This document shows positions 18,011 to 26,045 of a stretch of DNA of 64,000 bases, one piece after another (the first letter of the stretch is position 1; every line of letters begins with the position of its first letter). Source of the DNA: an uncultured Alphaproteobacteria bacterium (lineage in GTDB: Bacteria; Pseudomonadota; Alphaproteobacteria; RF32; CAG-239); NCBI GenBank assembly GCA_934277435.1, contig CAKQUE010000006.1:7747-71746 (forward strand), read 5' to 3'. A program made the translations under genes and the position numbers. The notes under the pieces were generated by a model, which did not search any database, had not been told where the DNA came from, and was given only the letters and a program-made list of their open reading frames with translations.

Positions 18011-19669
18011 ATGTCAATAAAATTGGGTGTTGCCGATACCACAGTATCACATTTAAAACCGCGCATTGCCGTTATTGGTGTTGGCGGCGGCGGCGGAAAT
18101 GCCGTAAACAATATGATTGCTAAAAATCTGGAAGGCGTTGATTTTGTGGTGGCTAATACCGATGCTCAAGCATTAGCGCATTCTTCTTCTAGCCGTAAAA
18201 TTCAGTTGGGGTTGGAAATAACTCAAGGTTTGGGAGCTGGTGCTCGTCCGGAAATCGGCAAAATTGCCGCTGAGGAAGCAAAAGAAGAAATTGCCCGCGA
18301 ACTTGAAGGCGTAAATATGGTGTTTATTACTGCCGGTATGGGCGGCGGTACTGGCTCTGGTGCTGCTCCTGTTGTAGCTCATATTGCTAAGGAAAAAGGT
18401 ATTTTGACCGTTGGCGTTGTGACCAAGCCTTTTACTTTTGAAGGCCGCAAACGTATGGAAACAGCCGAAAGTGCTTTAGCTAATTTTACCAGTGAAGTAG
18501 ATAGTATAATTGTTATTCCTAACCAAAATCTGTTTCGTATTGCCGACAAAAAAACCACTTTGGCTGAAGCTTTTTTGATGGCTGATGATGTTTTGTATTC
18601 CGGCGTGCGTTCTATCACAGACTTAATGATGATGCCTGGTTTGATTAACCTTGATTTTGCCGATGTTAAAAACATTATGCAAGATAAAGGTAAAGCTATT
18701 ATGGGAACTGGTGAAGCCGAGGGTGAAAATCGTGCTCAAGAAGCTGCTAAACAGGCTTTGTCCAATCCGCTTTTGGACGATTGCACAATGCATGGTGCTA
18801 AAGGTGTGCTGATTAACATCACCGGCGGCGATGACATCACTTTGATGGAAATTGACGAAGCTGCATCTATCATCAAAGAAGAAGTTGACGATAATGCAAA
18901 TATTATCTTTGGTTCTAGCTATGACGAAAATTTAGCCGGAAAAATTCGTGTTTCTATTGTTGTAACAGGTATTAACGACGGAAAACCGCAACCGGAAGCC
19001 TTGCCGCGTACCAAAGAGCCGTCTTTAATTGATCAAAGTTATGATGATACAGCCTTTGTTCCAACTGTTGAGGTAAATGAAACAGAGGTAGAAGAACCGG
19101 TATCTTTGGATTTTAATGACAGTGTTTTAACAGAAACCGAAACACCTGTTGAAGAAATTACAGAACCAACACCGGAAAGCGCTTCTTTGGATAATGATTT
19201 TTCTTCATTAGATAAGTCAGACGAGTTGCCGGAAGTTCCTCAGGCCTCTGCTTTGTTCAGTGCTATTATGAATAGTTCTGCCAACAAAGCCGAAGATGAA
19301 GAAACTAGTAATAATGAATTTAGCGCTGTATCGCCGAAAGATGATGATTTCTTCTCCAGTGTAACTCCAATTCAAAATGTTGTGGAAACTGAAGAAGAGC
19401 CGGTTTTGTTCCAAAATCACGATTCTGATATATTTAAAGATAGCAAGCCGGCAGCGCCTGCTCTGGACGAACGTCAAGCTGATGAATCCGAGGACGATGT
19501 AAAACCTACATTTATTGAACGCGTTATCGGTATCCGCAGCCGCAAGAAAAAAGAAGAAAGCGAAGATTTGCCGGAAAATATTGTTAAATTCTCGGCAGAT
19601 GAAAACAACGATGTTCCGGAACTTTCTGGAGATGAGTTGGATATTCCATCATTCTTGCGCCGCAAGTAA
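18011..19669 (+). CDS. ftsZ: Cell division GTPase FtsZ
   Basis: Tubulin-like GTPase forming the Z ring. It has 552 residues, long because of a C-terminal linker of over 200 residues. The GTPase core (about 15-325) carries GVGGGGGNAVNNM, the tubulin signature GGGTGSGAAPVVA near residue 118, and NQNLFRIADKKTT. The linker (about 330-530) is acidic, Glu/Ser/Pro-rich, ending in a basic patch (RSRKKKEES). The conserved C-terminal peptide is DELDIPSFLRRK, which contacts FtsA. Long linkers are common in alphaproteobacteria. A terminator follows 18 bases after the stop, closing the cluster. Confidence 0.98.
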   Translation: MSIKLGVADTTVSHLKPRIAVIGVGGGGGNAVNNMIAKNLEGVDFVVANTDAQALAHSSSSRKIQLGLEITQGLGAGARPEIGKIAAEEAKEEIARELEGVNMVFITAGMGGGTGSGAAPVVAHIAKEKGILTVGVVTKPFTFEGRKRMETAESALANFTSEVDSIIVIPNQNLFRIADKKTTLAEAFLMADDVLYSGVRSITDLMMMPGLINLDFADVKNIMQDKGKAIMGTGEAEGENRAQEAAKQALSNPLLDDCTMHGAKGVLINITGGDDITLMEIDEAASIIKEEVDDNANIIFGSSYDENLAGKIRVSIVVTGINDGKPQPEALPRTKEPSLIDQSYDDTAFVPTVEVNETEVEEPVSLDFNDSVLTETETPVEEITEPTPESASLDNDFSSLDKSDELPEVPQASALFSAIMNSSANKAEDEETSNNEFSAVSPKDDDFFSSVTPIQNVVETEEEPVLFQNHDSDIFKDSKPAAPALDERQADESEDDVKPTFIERVIGIRSRKKKEESEDLPENIVKFSADENNDVPELSGDELDIPSFLRRK

Positions 19670-19687
19670 ACTTTTAAAAAACATAAG

Positions 19688-19719
19688 AACTCCGCCCGAT
19701 GCAAGTCTGGCGGAGTTTT
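19688..19719 (+). terminator. Terminator after ftsZ
   Basis: A 9-bp stem (AACTCCGCC at 19688-19696 with 19709-19717), a 12-base loop and a short T run. It ends the mraY-ftsZ transcript. Confidence 0.8.
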
Positions 19720-19725
19720 AATATA

Positions 19726-19839
19726 TGCGGCAACCGGCATTCTTGCGCCTGCCTTTCGTTTGCGGTCAAACTCACATCTGTGAGTTCTCGCCCTCGCTGC
19801 ACAGCACTAATAAAACAAAAAAGGTCTCAAAAGAGACCT
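19726..19839. repeat. 114-bp direct repeat, copy 1
   Basis: This copy matches 19917-20030 at 110 of 114 positions by eye, at a constant offset of 191 bases. It includes CTCACATCTGTGAG (a short inverted repeat) and ends in GGTCTC-AAAA-GAGACC, the core of the tRNA-Arg downstream hairpin. No coding signature is apparent. Confidence 0.9.
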
Positions 19840-19916
19840 GAAATATTGTAAATCATTTTTTCAAAATGACGGCGGGACTGGCTGCGCTACGCTGCGCCGC
19901 CGCTTCACTCATTGCT

Positions 19917-20030
19917 TGCGGCAACCGGCATTCTTGCGTCTGCCTTTCGTTTGTGGTCAAACTCACATCTGTGAGTTCTCGCCCTCGCTGCACAGCGCCA
20001 ATAAAACAAAAAAGGTCTCAAAAGAGACCT
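19917..20030. repeat. 114-bp direct repeat, copy 2, running into the tRNA-Arg terminator
   Basis: Second copy, with four substitutions relative to copy 1. Its end forms the left arm, loop and part of the right arm of the 25-bp hairpin that abuts tRNA-Arg. The 77-base spacer between copies contains CGGCGGGACT (19870-19879), identical to ten bases of the tRNA-Arg gene (20052-20061), which hints that the duplication involved the tRNA 3' end. Confidence 0.9.
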
Positions 20031-20048
20031 TTTTTGTTTTATTGGCGC
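19995..20048 (-). terminator. 25-bp perfect hairpin overlapping the 3' end of tRNA-Arg
   Basis: Arms 19995-20019 and 20024-20048 are perfectly complementary around an AAAA loop. Read from the minus strand it follows tRNA-Arg directly and actually begins inside it, covering the CCA end, the discriminator base and two acceptor bases. Its arms carry T-rich runs. It should terminate the tRNA transcript and could also affect 3' processing. Confidence 0.8.
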
Positions 20049-20119
20049 GCTCGGCGGGACTCGAACTCACAACCTTCTGATCCGTAGTCAGATGCTCTAT
20101 CCAATTAAGCTACGAGCGC
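20043..20119 (-). tRNA. tRNA-Arg (anticodon ACG), CCA encoded
   Basis: Full cloverleaf on the minus strand: 7-bp acceptor GCGCTCG with CGAGCGC, D arm with AGCTTAATTGGATAGAGC, anticodon stem TCTGA/TCAGA with loop CTACGGA giving ACG, and T arm with GTTCGAGTC. The CCA end is encoded. ACG is read as ICG after deamination, decoding CGU, CGC and CGA. Confidence 0.96.
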
Positions 20120-20133
20120 AGCGACTGGATATT

Positions 20134-20162
20134 TTAATAGAACAAAAAAAATATAAATGCAA
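20134..20162 (-). promoter_or_regulatory. Probable tRNA-Arg promoter
   Basis: On the minus strand TTGCAT (20162-20157), a 17-base spacer and TATTAA (20139-20134) place the start about 10 bases before the tRNA 5' end. The match is moderate and the surroundings are AT-rich. Confidence 0.45.
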
Positions 20163-20285
20163 GCACTTTTTTCAATTTTTTTTATTTTTTTGCACAAACG
20201 CTTAATTCTTTAATTGTTTTTTTAATAAAAACACTTTACAAATAGAGCCATATTGAAAAGTTAACTATAATATAAGGCTTATATA

Positions 20286-21509
20286 ATGAAAAAATTTGCA
20301 TTACTTTCGGCTACTGCGCTTTTGTTAGCGGCATGTGCGGCAAATGAGGTTCAATTTCCGGGTGTCAGCCCGTCTCCAGTTCTGAACATTTCTAATGGCA
20401 GCGGTTCTTTTGTGGGTAAAAAAGTTAATGAATTTACGCGTGAATATAACGGAATACACAGTTCGGTTAATTCCAGCGCGCAAAAATTGGCCAAAATAAA
20501 TCAATCTATCGCCGAGGCCGATTCGGAATATAATGCCATTATAAACACGATAGAGGCTAAATTGGAAGCCGGAACTACTCCGTCTAATCCAGATTTGGTG
20601 TCCGCTCTCAACAAAGCGCAAGAAAACTTGGGCACTTTGGAAAATGGTACTCAACAATTGGCGACGGTTGCCTCAGAAGTTGCTGCTCAGCAAGAAAAAT
20701 TGTCGGCTTTGAAATCTACTGTTAACGCCACATACGCTATTCCAGGGGCCTATGATGTTGACCACGCTGACTTGAATATTATTTCTTCGGCTTTGGATCA
20801 GCAAGAAAATACCAATGCTGACTTGATGGCGGCCGTAAAAATGAATATTGCGGACGAACAAAACAAGGCTCAGCAGTTTAGAGCTGAAATCACTCGTTTG
20901 AATGTTGATGTTGCTGCTGGTTATGTAAAATCTACGCCGTTGTCCGGAATAAATGCTGGTGCAACTGAATTTAAAACTATTAAGCCGGTGCATGTGCAAA
21001 AAACATTGGCTAAAAACAAATCTATTCGCACCAGTAAAAAACGTGTAAAACTTGGTAAAAAAATTGGTGTTATAGAAACAGTTCAATCTGCGCCTAAAAC
21101 TGCTGTAAAAACTAAGCCTGTGGCTAAAAATTCAGTCAAAAAGGCTACTCCGGCCAGTGTGCAAAATGCGTTGAATACAGCGGCTCCGGAATATTCAAAA
21201 ACAGTGGCAGAACCAGCCAAACCTATTGCTGGAACGATTTTTTCTAAAGATTTCCCTGATGAAAATGTTGAATATTTTGCTGAGTTAGAACAAGCTGTGC
21301 GTCAGGCTCTAAAAAACAATCCGGATTCGCGTTTTGAAGTTGTAGCAGTTATGCCTATGGATACCGCGGCGCAAGAACACGCGCAAAATGTTACGGCCAA
21401 AATTTTTGGTGATATGCTGACAATGTCTGTTCCGGCAGAAAATTTGCAAGTTAGCGCCCGCAGTGAAATTACTAAAAAAATTCCGACTATTGTGGTTGTG
21501 AAAAAATAA
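20286..21509 (+). CDS. Large lipoprotein with coiled coil, unknown function
   Basis: A 407-residue lipoprotein: signal sequence with lipobox LLAAC, cysteine at about residue 17. Residues about 45-215 are Ala/Gln/Glu/Asn-rich and probably coiled coil. Residues about 230-320 are a Lys/Thr/Ala/Pro-rich linker (SVKKATPASVQ). A compact C-terminal domain (about 325-407) begins FPDENVEYFAELEQAV and resembles the second half of an OmpA-like or related periplasmic fold, but I cannot place it firmly. It may link the outer membrane to peptidoglycan; that is inference. A terminator follows. The ribosome site is weak. Confidence 0.7.
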   Translation: MKKFALLSATALLLAACAANEVQFPGVSPSPVLNISNGSGSFVGKKVNEFTREYNGIHSSVNSSAQKLAKINQSIAEADSEYNAIINTIEAKLEAGTTPSNPDLVSALNKAQENLGTLENGTQQLATVASEVAAQQEKLSALKSTVNATYAIPGAYDVDHADLNIISSALDQQENTNADLMAAVKMNIADEQNKAQQFRAEITRLNVDVAAGYVKSTPLSGINAGATEFKTIKPVHVQKTLAKNKSIRTSKKRVKLGKKIGVIETVQSAPKTAVKTKPVAKNSVKKATPASVQNALNTAAPEYSKTVAEPAKPIAGTIFSKDFPDENVEYFAELEQAVRQALKNNPDSRFEVVAVMPMDTAAQEHAQNVTAKIFGDMLTMSVPAENLQVSARSEITKKIPTIVVVKK

Positions 21510-21526
21510 AATACCAATGTTTATGA

Positions 21527-21560
21527 AAAAAAAGCTCTGTCTTGTGGCAGGGCTTTTTTT
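21527..21560. terminator. Bidirectional terminator between convergent genes
   Basis: A-run, stem AAAGCTCTG with CAGGGCTTT (one G-U pair) and a T run, lying between the lipoprotein gene and the convergent TerB-like gene. It can serve both strands. Confidence 0.75.
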
Positions 21561-21561
21561 G

Positions 21562-22002
21562 TCAGCATCTGATATCATCGGCTTCTAAAACTTCGCGGGC
21601 GTGCTGCAAAAACATAATTTCATCAGTCACAAAGTGGTGAATATTTAAAAGTGTGTCATTATCGATTCGCAATATCTGCGCTATTTTTCGGATAATCATT
21701 ATCTCGTCATCTGAAATGAGGGTGTTAACCGATGCGGCAAACCAAAGACAATGCAATAAATCTATGGCAATGGCTCGAGTACAAATTGGCATTAAAGCGC
21801 GGTATAGCTCTTCATTGTTGCGCGGAATATAAATTTTTTTCAAAACATCCGGTAAAAGCTGCATTCTATCCAATAATTTGCTGATAAAATTTCGTTCAAT
21901 GTAATCTGGATTACGGTCAGACTTCGCCAAATATGCCAATACGCGGATATAGGCAATTTTTTGTTCCTCTGTCAATGGAATTGCATTATATAAGTTACGC
22001 AT
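21562..22002 (-). CDS. TerB-like helical protein
   Basis: A 146-residue, all-helical soluble protein resembling the TerB (tellurite-resistance B) fold: LTEEQKIAYIRVLAYLAKSD, then a second half with SDDEIMIIRKIAQIL. TerB proteins bind metal through acidic residues and often sit at the membrane in stress modules, but no other ter genes are here, so function is open. The start used is the ATG at 22002, which follows a strong GGGAGGT site; an in-frame start 17 codons upstream lacks one. It converges on the lipoprotein gene. Confidence 0.6.
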   Translation of the reverse strand: MRNLYNAIPLTEEQKIAYIRVLAYLAKSDRNPDYIERNFISKLLDRMQLLPDVLKKIYIPRNNEELYRALMPICTRAIAIDLLHCLWFAASVNTLISDDEIMIIRKIAQILRIDNDTLLNIHHFVTDEIMFLQHAREVLEADDIRC

Positions 22003-22095
22003 ACTGACCTCCCTATTATCATAAATGATATCACGAGAAAATTTCAACTGCAATTATTATGTTAAAATGTGGCAAAAATTTCATTTTTTTGCAAC

Positions 22096-22133
22096 AAAAA
22101 CGCCCTTGACTATCAAATAGTCAGGGCGTTTTT
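22096..22133 (-). terminator. Terminator of the 164-residue gene
   Basis: Stem formed by CGCCC-t-TGACTA and TAGTCA-GGGCG, flanked by A and T runs, immediately after the stop at 22135 on the minus strand. Confidence 0.85.
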
Positions 22134-22134
22134 G

Positions 22135-22629
22135 TTAGTGCATATTTTTAAAATAACACTTAGACGCATTTACATAGCGCTCACTCCATTTATTGTCAAT
22201 AAGTGCAAGCTCGTAATTTGCATCATCATAAATTAAACGGGCGCTGTCGCAAAATGCTGTCAGCAAACCTTCGTCAATGTTGTCAGCCGAACGCAATTTG
22301 TTGCAAAAAGCAATACTTTCTTTTTCATTAGCTCCATACTTTTTCCAGCATTTAGCGAGCAGACCTTTGGCTGTTGTTTCGTCACAATGCTCAATCAAAG
22401 CCAGAGTTGCTTCCTCTGTAAGCGGAAAATGCTCAATGTACTTTTCAATAAAGTCGAGCCAGCGTTTGTCATTTGTTTGCAGCAGCTGTTTAACAAGTTC
22501 AACTTCTTCTTGATTGTTCATGCACGAGGCATAACACTTGGGGCTGTCAGAAGTCAATTTTTTGTTAAAAATCACCTCAGAAAGTCCCTTAACATCATTG
22601 ACGTTAATCAAATAAAAAATATTGTCCAT
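22135..22629 (-). CDS. Uncharacterised helical protein
   Basis: A 164-residue protein of unknown family, cytoplasmic by appearance (no signal or membrane span). It looks like a short alpha-helical solenoid, with repeated patterns such as LVKQLLQTNDKRWLDFI and ATLALIEHCDETTAKGLL. Seven cysteines are scattered along the chain without a metal-binding pattern. The ATG has no clear ribosome site. It has its own terminator. Nothing in the neighbourhood suggests a partner. Confidence 0.55.
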   Translation of the reverse strand: MDNIFYLINVNDVKGLSEVIFNKKLTSDSPKCYASCMNNQEEVELVKQLLQTNDKRWLDFIEKYIEHFPLTEEATLALIEHCDETTAKGLLAKCWKKYGANEKESIAFCNKLRSADNIDEGLLTAFCDSARLIYDDANYELALIDNKWSERYVNASKCYFKNMH

Positions 22630-22713
22630 ACAAAAAAATTTAAGAATAATTGTTAATTAACTTTCTTTTATAAAAAATCATAAATGATGTCAAGGTGCGG
22701 AGAAAAATATTTA

Positions 22714-23313
22714 TCAGCGCACGTGCGTGCGTTGTCTTTCATAGACACGAGAATTTGCTCTGGAACGTTCAAGTTTACGTACACGTTTCCGTTTTCTTTC
22801 ATACGAAAGGTTGGGACGCTCTAAATTATTACCTGTTAGCTCATCAATTAAATGTTTGTTTTTAATCATTGTTTCAATAGGGTCGTTGCTGCTGTTATGT
22901 TTAATTATATTTTTTAGGACTTCTCGACGTGTGTTTGAAAGATTGTGCATAATTTGATTTAAGGCAACATCTCTGTTTTGTAAATGTAACAATTCTTGAT
23001 ATTCTGGTTCTTGCGAGCGGGTGCGGCTGGATGATACAGATGTGCTATCAGGTTGATTAATATTTTGATGGCGTAACTCAATGTTTTTTTGATGCTGTTC
23101 TGTTATCGTTTTACCCATTCTAAGACGAGAAATCATTTCGGCGGCAGTCATCTGGGGTAATCTTTTTATTTTTTGATGTTGCGTCGGTTCAATGTTTTTT
23201 TCCTTTATTTCGGCACTATGAAATTTAGCGCTGTGCTCTCTGTTTTTAGCGCTTAATCTATCAAAAAGTTCATGCACACGCCGTGGAGAAACTGTATTTT
23301 TAGAAAAATCCAT
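22714..23313 (-). CDS. Basic, Gln/His-rich uncharacterised protein
   Basis: A 199-residue protein I do not recognise. It starts at the ATG after AAGGAGT (an in-frame ATG 12 codons earlier has no ribosome site). Residues 1-100 are polar with many Gln, His and Lys; there is a helical stretch LRMGKTITEQHQKN. The last 30 residues are extremely Arg-rich (KRKRVRKLERSRAN and onward), suggesting nucleic-acid or membrane binding. No signal peptide. Composition resembles the tail of the HNH-like protein at 4003-6162, but I see no clear homology. Confidence 0.5.
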   Translation of the reverse strand: MDFSKNTVSPRRVHELFDRLSAKNREHSAKFHSAEIKEKNIEPTQHQKIKRLPQMTAAEMISRLRMGKTITEQHQKNIELRHQNINQPDSTSVSSSRTRSQEPEYQELLHLQNRDVALNQIMHNLSNTRREVLKNIIKHNSSNDPIETMIKNKHLIDELTGNNLERPNLSYERKRKRVRKLERSRANSRVYERQRTHVR

Positions 23314-23443
23314 TGTAAAACTCCTTAAACATATCTTATTGTAACACAACGTAGGCTGGTTAGCAAGGCTTAATAAAATAATTTTTAGGAATTTATTAAG
23401 ATTAAGTGGTTACACTTTATAAAAAATAAACGGGAGAAATATT

Positions 23444-24025
23444 ATGGAAATAAATTGGATTAATCCGTGGCTTATCGGCGGTATTGTTGTAGCATTGTTG
23501 TTTTATGCTCAATATGTGCGCTTGATTGTTGTGCGCAATAAAGTCAGAGAGTCGGCTTCGGATATTGATGTGCAACTAAAAAAACGCTATGACTTGATTC
23601 CAAATATGTTGCAAATGGCGGCAAAATTTATGGAACACGAAAAATCGTTGATGACTGAATTGACTGAATTGCGCACCAAAGCGATGGCTAGCACATTTGT
23701 GGCTTCGCCAAAAGAAAAAATGGAAATGGAAAGCCTGTTGAACCAAAAATTGGGTGAATTTAGAGTTTCTTTAGAAAATTATCCGGATTTGAAATCAAAT
23801 CAGACTATGATTACAGCTATGCAAAGCATGAATGAGGTGGAAGAGCATATTTCTGCCGCTCGTCGCTTTTATAACTCTAATGTCAATACCTTGAAAAATG
23901 CGGTCGAAATTTTTCCTGGAAACATTGTAGCTATGTTGGTTGGTGTTAATTATAAAGACACTCCGTTTTTTGAAGTCAGTGAAGTAGAAAAACAACCGAT
24001 TAACAGCAAAGATTATTTTAAATAA
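23444..24025 (+). CDS. lemA: LemA family membrane protein
   Basis: A 193-residue LemA protein: N-terminal membrane helix (about 8-27), then a long helical bundle. Family marks are the YDLIPNMLQMA segment (RRxDLIPNLV in relatives), and the C-terminal ARRFYNSNVNTLKNAVEIFP. LemA proteins are often linked to envelope stress or to membrane assembly, but the molecular role is poorly defined. It has a GGAG ribosome site and is followed by two DUF3137 genes in the same direction with short spacing, the usual partner arrangement. Confidence 0.92.
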   Translation: MEINWINPWLIGGIVVALLFYAQYVRLIVVRNKVRESASDIDVQLKKRYDLIPNMLQMAAKFMEHEKSLMTELTELRTKAMASTFVASPKEKMEMESLLNQKLGEFRVSLENYPDLKSNQTMITAMQSMNEVEEHISAARRFYNSNVNTLKNAVEIFPGNIVAMLVGVNYKDTPFFEVSEVEKQPINSKDYFK

Positions 24026-24035
24026 TGAGGTAAAT

Positions 24036-24968
24036 ATGTCGCAGACCAATGAAAACGAAGACGCTTTTGAAAATTTTTTGCAAAAAAATATTTTACCTCT
24101 TTTAGAGAGTGAAGATAAATATCGGCAGTCATTTAAAAACCATTTTTGGCTATATGCCGGTATATTGCTGTTTTTCAATTGTTCAAACGTGCTGATTGTT
24201 TTGTTTCGGCACCTGATATATAATCGGCTATTTTCTTGGGAACAATTATTTTTAACTGCGGCGATTTCTGCCTTTATTTTATTTTGCTATGTCAAGTTTG
24301 CCGGACGTAAAGTTTTTCCTGATGTGTTCGCTGAGTTTGTAAAATATTATGGCAATTGGAGTTTGCGGCGTTCTACCGACCTTCAGACAAATGGCTATGA
24401 TATTATATTGCCGCCAAGCCCTTTGAAAATAGAAAAAATAAATATCTCCGGAGATTCAAACTGTCCGCTGAAATTAAAAAAACTAGCCTTTGTCAAAAAG
24501 CTTTTTAATAACAAGTTGCAAACTACGGTCGGCGAGGGGATTTTGCTGACATATAATTTACCGCAAAGCCTTGGCGGAACATTGCTTTTGCTAGAAAAAG
24601 GCGGCTTTGCTAAGACAAAGCAAATATCTGGTTTGGATAAAGTTTCGTCAGCGATTCCGGCGTCTAATTATTTTCAGACTTTTGCCGATAGTGAAGTCAT
24701 AAAAAACTATCTCGTTATTAGCGCTTTGTATGAAAATTTATTGGATTTAAAAGAAGTTTTCAAGGCTTCAAAAGTTTATTTGCGTTTAGAAAATGATAAG
24801 CTAGATGTTTTTTTGCAGAGCGGGCGTTTTTTATATCACAACGGCAGTTTATGGACATCTTCAACCGGTGAAGACGGGTTGAAAAAACAAAATCAGCAAA
24901 TAGAAAAAGTCTTTTTATTTATCAGTGTGATGGAAGATTTGATTGAAGTAGCAAAAGAACATGTTTGA
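24036..24968 (+). CDS. DUF3137 membrane protein, first paralogue
   Basis: A 310-residue protein with two N-terminal membrane spans (about 35-58 and 68-90) followed by a cytosolic or periplasmic domain typical of DUF3137 proteins encoded beside lemA. It starts 10 bases after the lemA stop with a GAGG site and overlaps the next gene by eight bases. Its C-terminal half holds the LRLENDKLDVFLQSG pattern, matched in the following gene by the IQFSFNKNQLLLAIP segment, so the two probably arose by duplication. The function is unknown. Confidence 0.75.
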   Translation: MSQTNENEDAFENFLQKNILPLLESEDKYRQSFKNHFWLYAGILLFFNCSNVLIVLFRHLIYNRLFSWEQLFLTAAISAFILFCYVKFAGRKVFPDVFAEFVKYYGNWSLRRSTDLQTNGYDIILPPSPLKIEKINISGDSNCPLKLKKLAFVKKLFNNKLQTTVGEGILLTYNLPQSLGGTLLLLEKGGFAKTKQISGLDKVSSAIPASNYFQTFADSEVIKNYLVISALYENLLDLKEVFKASKVYLRLENDKLDVFLQSGRFLYHNGSLWTSSTGEDGLKKQNQQIEKVFLFISVMEDLIEVAKEHV

Positions 24969-25956
24969 TTTAAAAAATGATAAAAATTTTATGGCGCAAA
25001 AGTCATTGTTTGATGAATATTATAACCGTGTGCTGCTGCCAAAACTAAAAGAAAATGACAAAATTAAACACCGTTATTTTTTGATGTTTATTATTCTGTT
25101 ATTGATGTCTATAATTTTTTATCCGTTGGTTCTTTTGGCTATTTTGACGCTGTCCAATGATAATGCGGCGGATATCGGTGTGATTTTGGGTGCTTCCGGT
25201 TTTGTTATCATTATCTTACGCGGACCTGTATATTTTTATAAAAAGAAGGCTAAAAACACAATTATGGCAGATTTTGCCAATTTTTTTGGTACTTTTTCTT
25301 ATCATAACGAACAATATTTGCCAGATGATTTGCTGCGTGAATCGGATTTATTCGGTCAATATAATATTCATAAAGGCGATGATTATTTTTGCGGCAATTA
25401 TAAAAATGTGGCCATTACTATTTCAGAAGAATTGCTGCAAAAAGAAATTGTATATACCGAGGTTGACGAAAAATTTGGCAATGCATCTCGGCTCAACCGC
25501 CGCAGCCGCAAAAAAAACACGTTTAGAGGTATTTGCGTTTTATTGACGATGAATAAAAATTTTAAGGGACGCACGGTAGTGCTAAAGGATAAAGGCCTAT
25601 TCAATTTTTTAAAGCATATAACCGGTTTAGAACGTGTAAAACTAGAAGATTTGTATTTTGAAAAATTGTTTGAGGTGTATTCTTCTGACCAGATAGAAGC
25701 GCGTTATTTGTTGACTACGGCTTTTATGGAACGGATGCTCAAATTGACGGAGCTGTATGATGGTAAATCAATTCAGTTTAGTTTCAATAAAAATCAGCTG
25801 CTGCTGGCGATTCCAACCAAACAAGATATGTTTGAAGCTTGTTCTTTTTTCCGCAGCAACATCAATAAAAAGAAAATAGATCGAGTTTTTGAGCAGTTTT
25901 ACACTGTTTTTTCTATTGTCGACGTATTAAAGTTAAATCAAAAAATCGGCATGTGA
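24961..25956 (+). CDS. DUF3137 membrane protein, second paralogue
   Basis: A 331-residue protein with two N-terminal membrane spans (about 40-62 and 70-90), then a charged region (KIVYTEVDEKF-like, basic RLNRRSRKKN) and the DUF3137 domain: CVLLTMNKNFKGRTVVLKD and LLTTAFMERMLKL. It overlaps the previous gene by eight bases. With LemA it likely forms a membrane complex; this is inferred from gene order. Nothing indicates truncation in either paralogue. Confidence 0.78.
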   Translation: MFDLKNDKNFMAQKSLFDEYYNRVLLPKLKENDKIKHRYFLMFIILLLMSIIFYPLVLLAILTLSNDNAADIGVILGASGFVIIILRGPVYFYKKKAKNTIMADFANFFGTFSYHNEQYLPDDLLRESDLFGQYNIHKGDDYFCGNYKNVAITISEELLQKEIVYTEVDEKFGNASRLNRRSRKKNTFRGICVLLTMNKNFKGRTVVLKDKGLFNFLKHITGLERVKLEDLYFEKLFEVYSSDQIEARYLLTTAFMERMLKLTELYDGKSIQFSFNKNQLLLAIPTKQDMFEACSFFRSNINKKKIDRVFEQFYTVFSIVDVLKLNQKIGM

Positions 25957-26045
25957 AAAACAATTAACCTTGTGTATATCCTTTTGAAAAAGTTGCAAAA
26001 CTTTTGTGCTTTGGCTACATTCAACAAAAACAGAGGAGATTAGTT

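Noticed and set aside
19726..20030. CRISPR array
   Set aside because: Only two long copies exist, with one spacer and no cas genes; the unit is tied to the tRNA terminator.
19866..20087. A 73-codon ORF across the repeat and tRNA-Arg
   Set aside because: It runs through the repeat, the terminator hairpin and the antisense of the tRNA; its RRDSNSQPSDP end is a known artefact of translating tRNA sequence.
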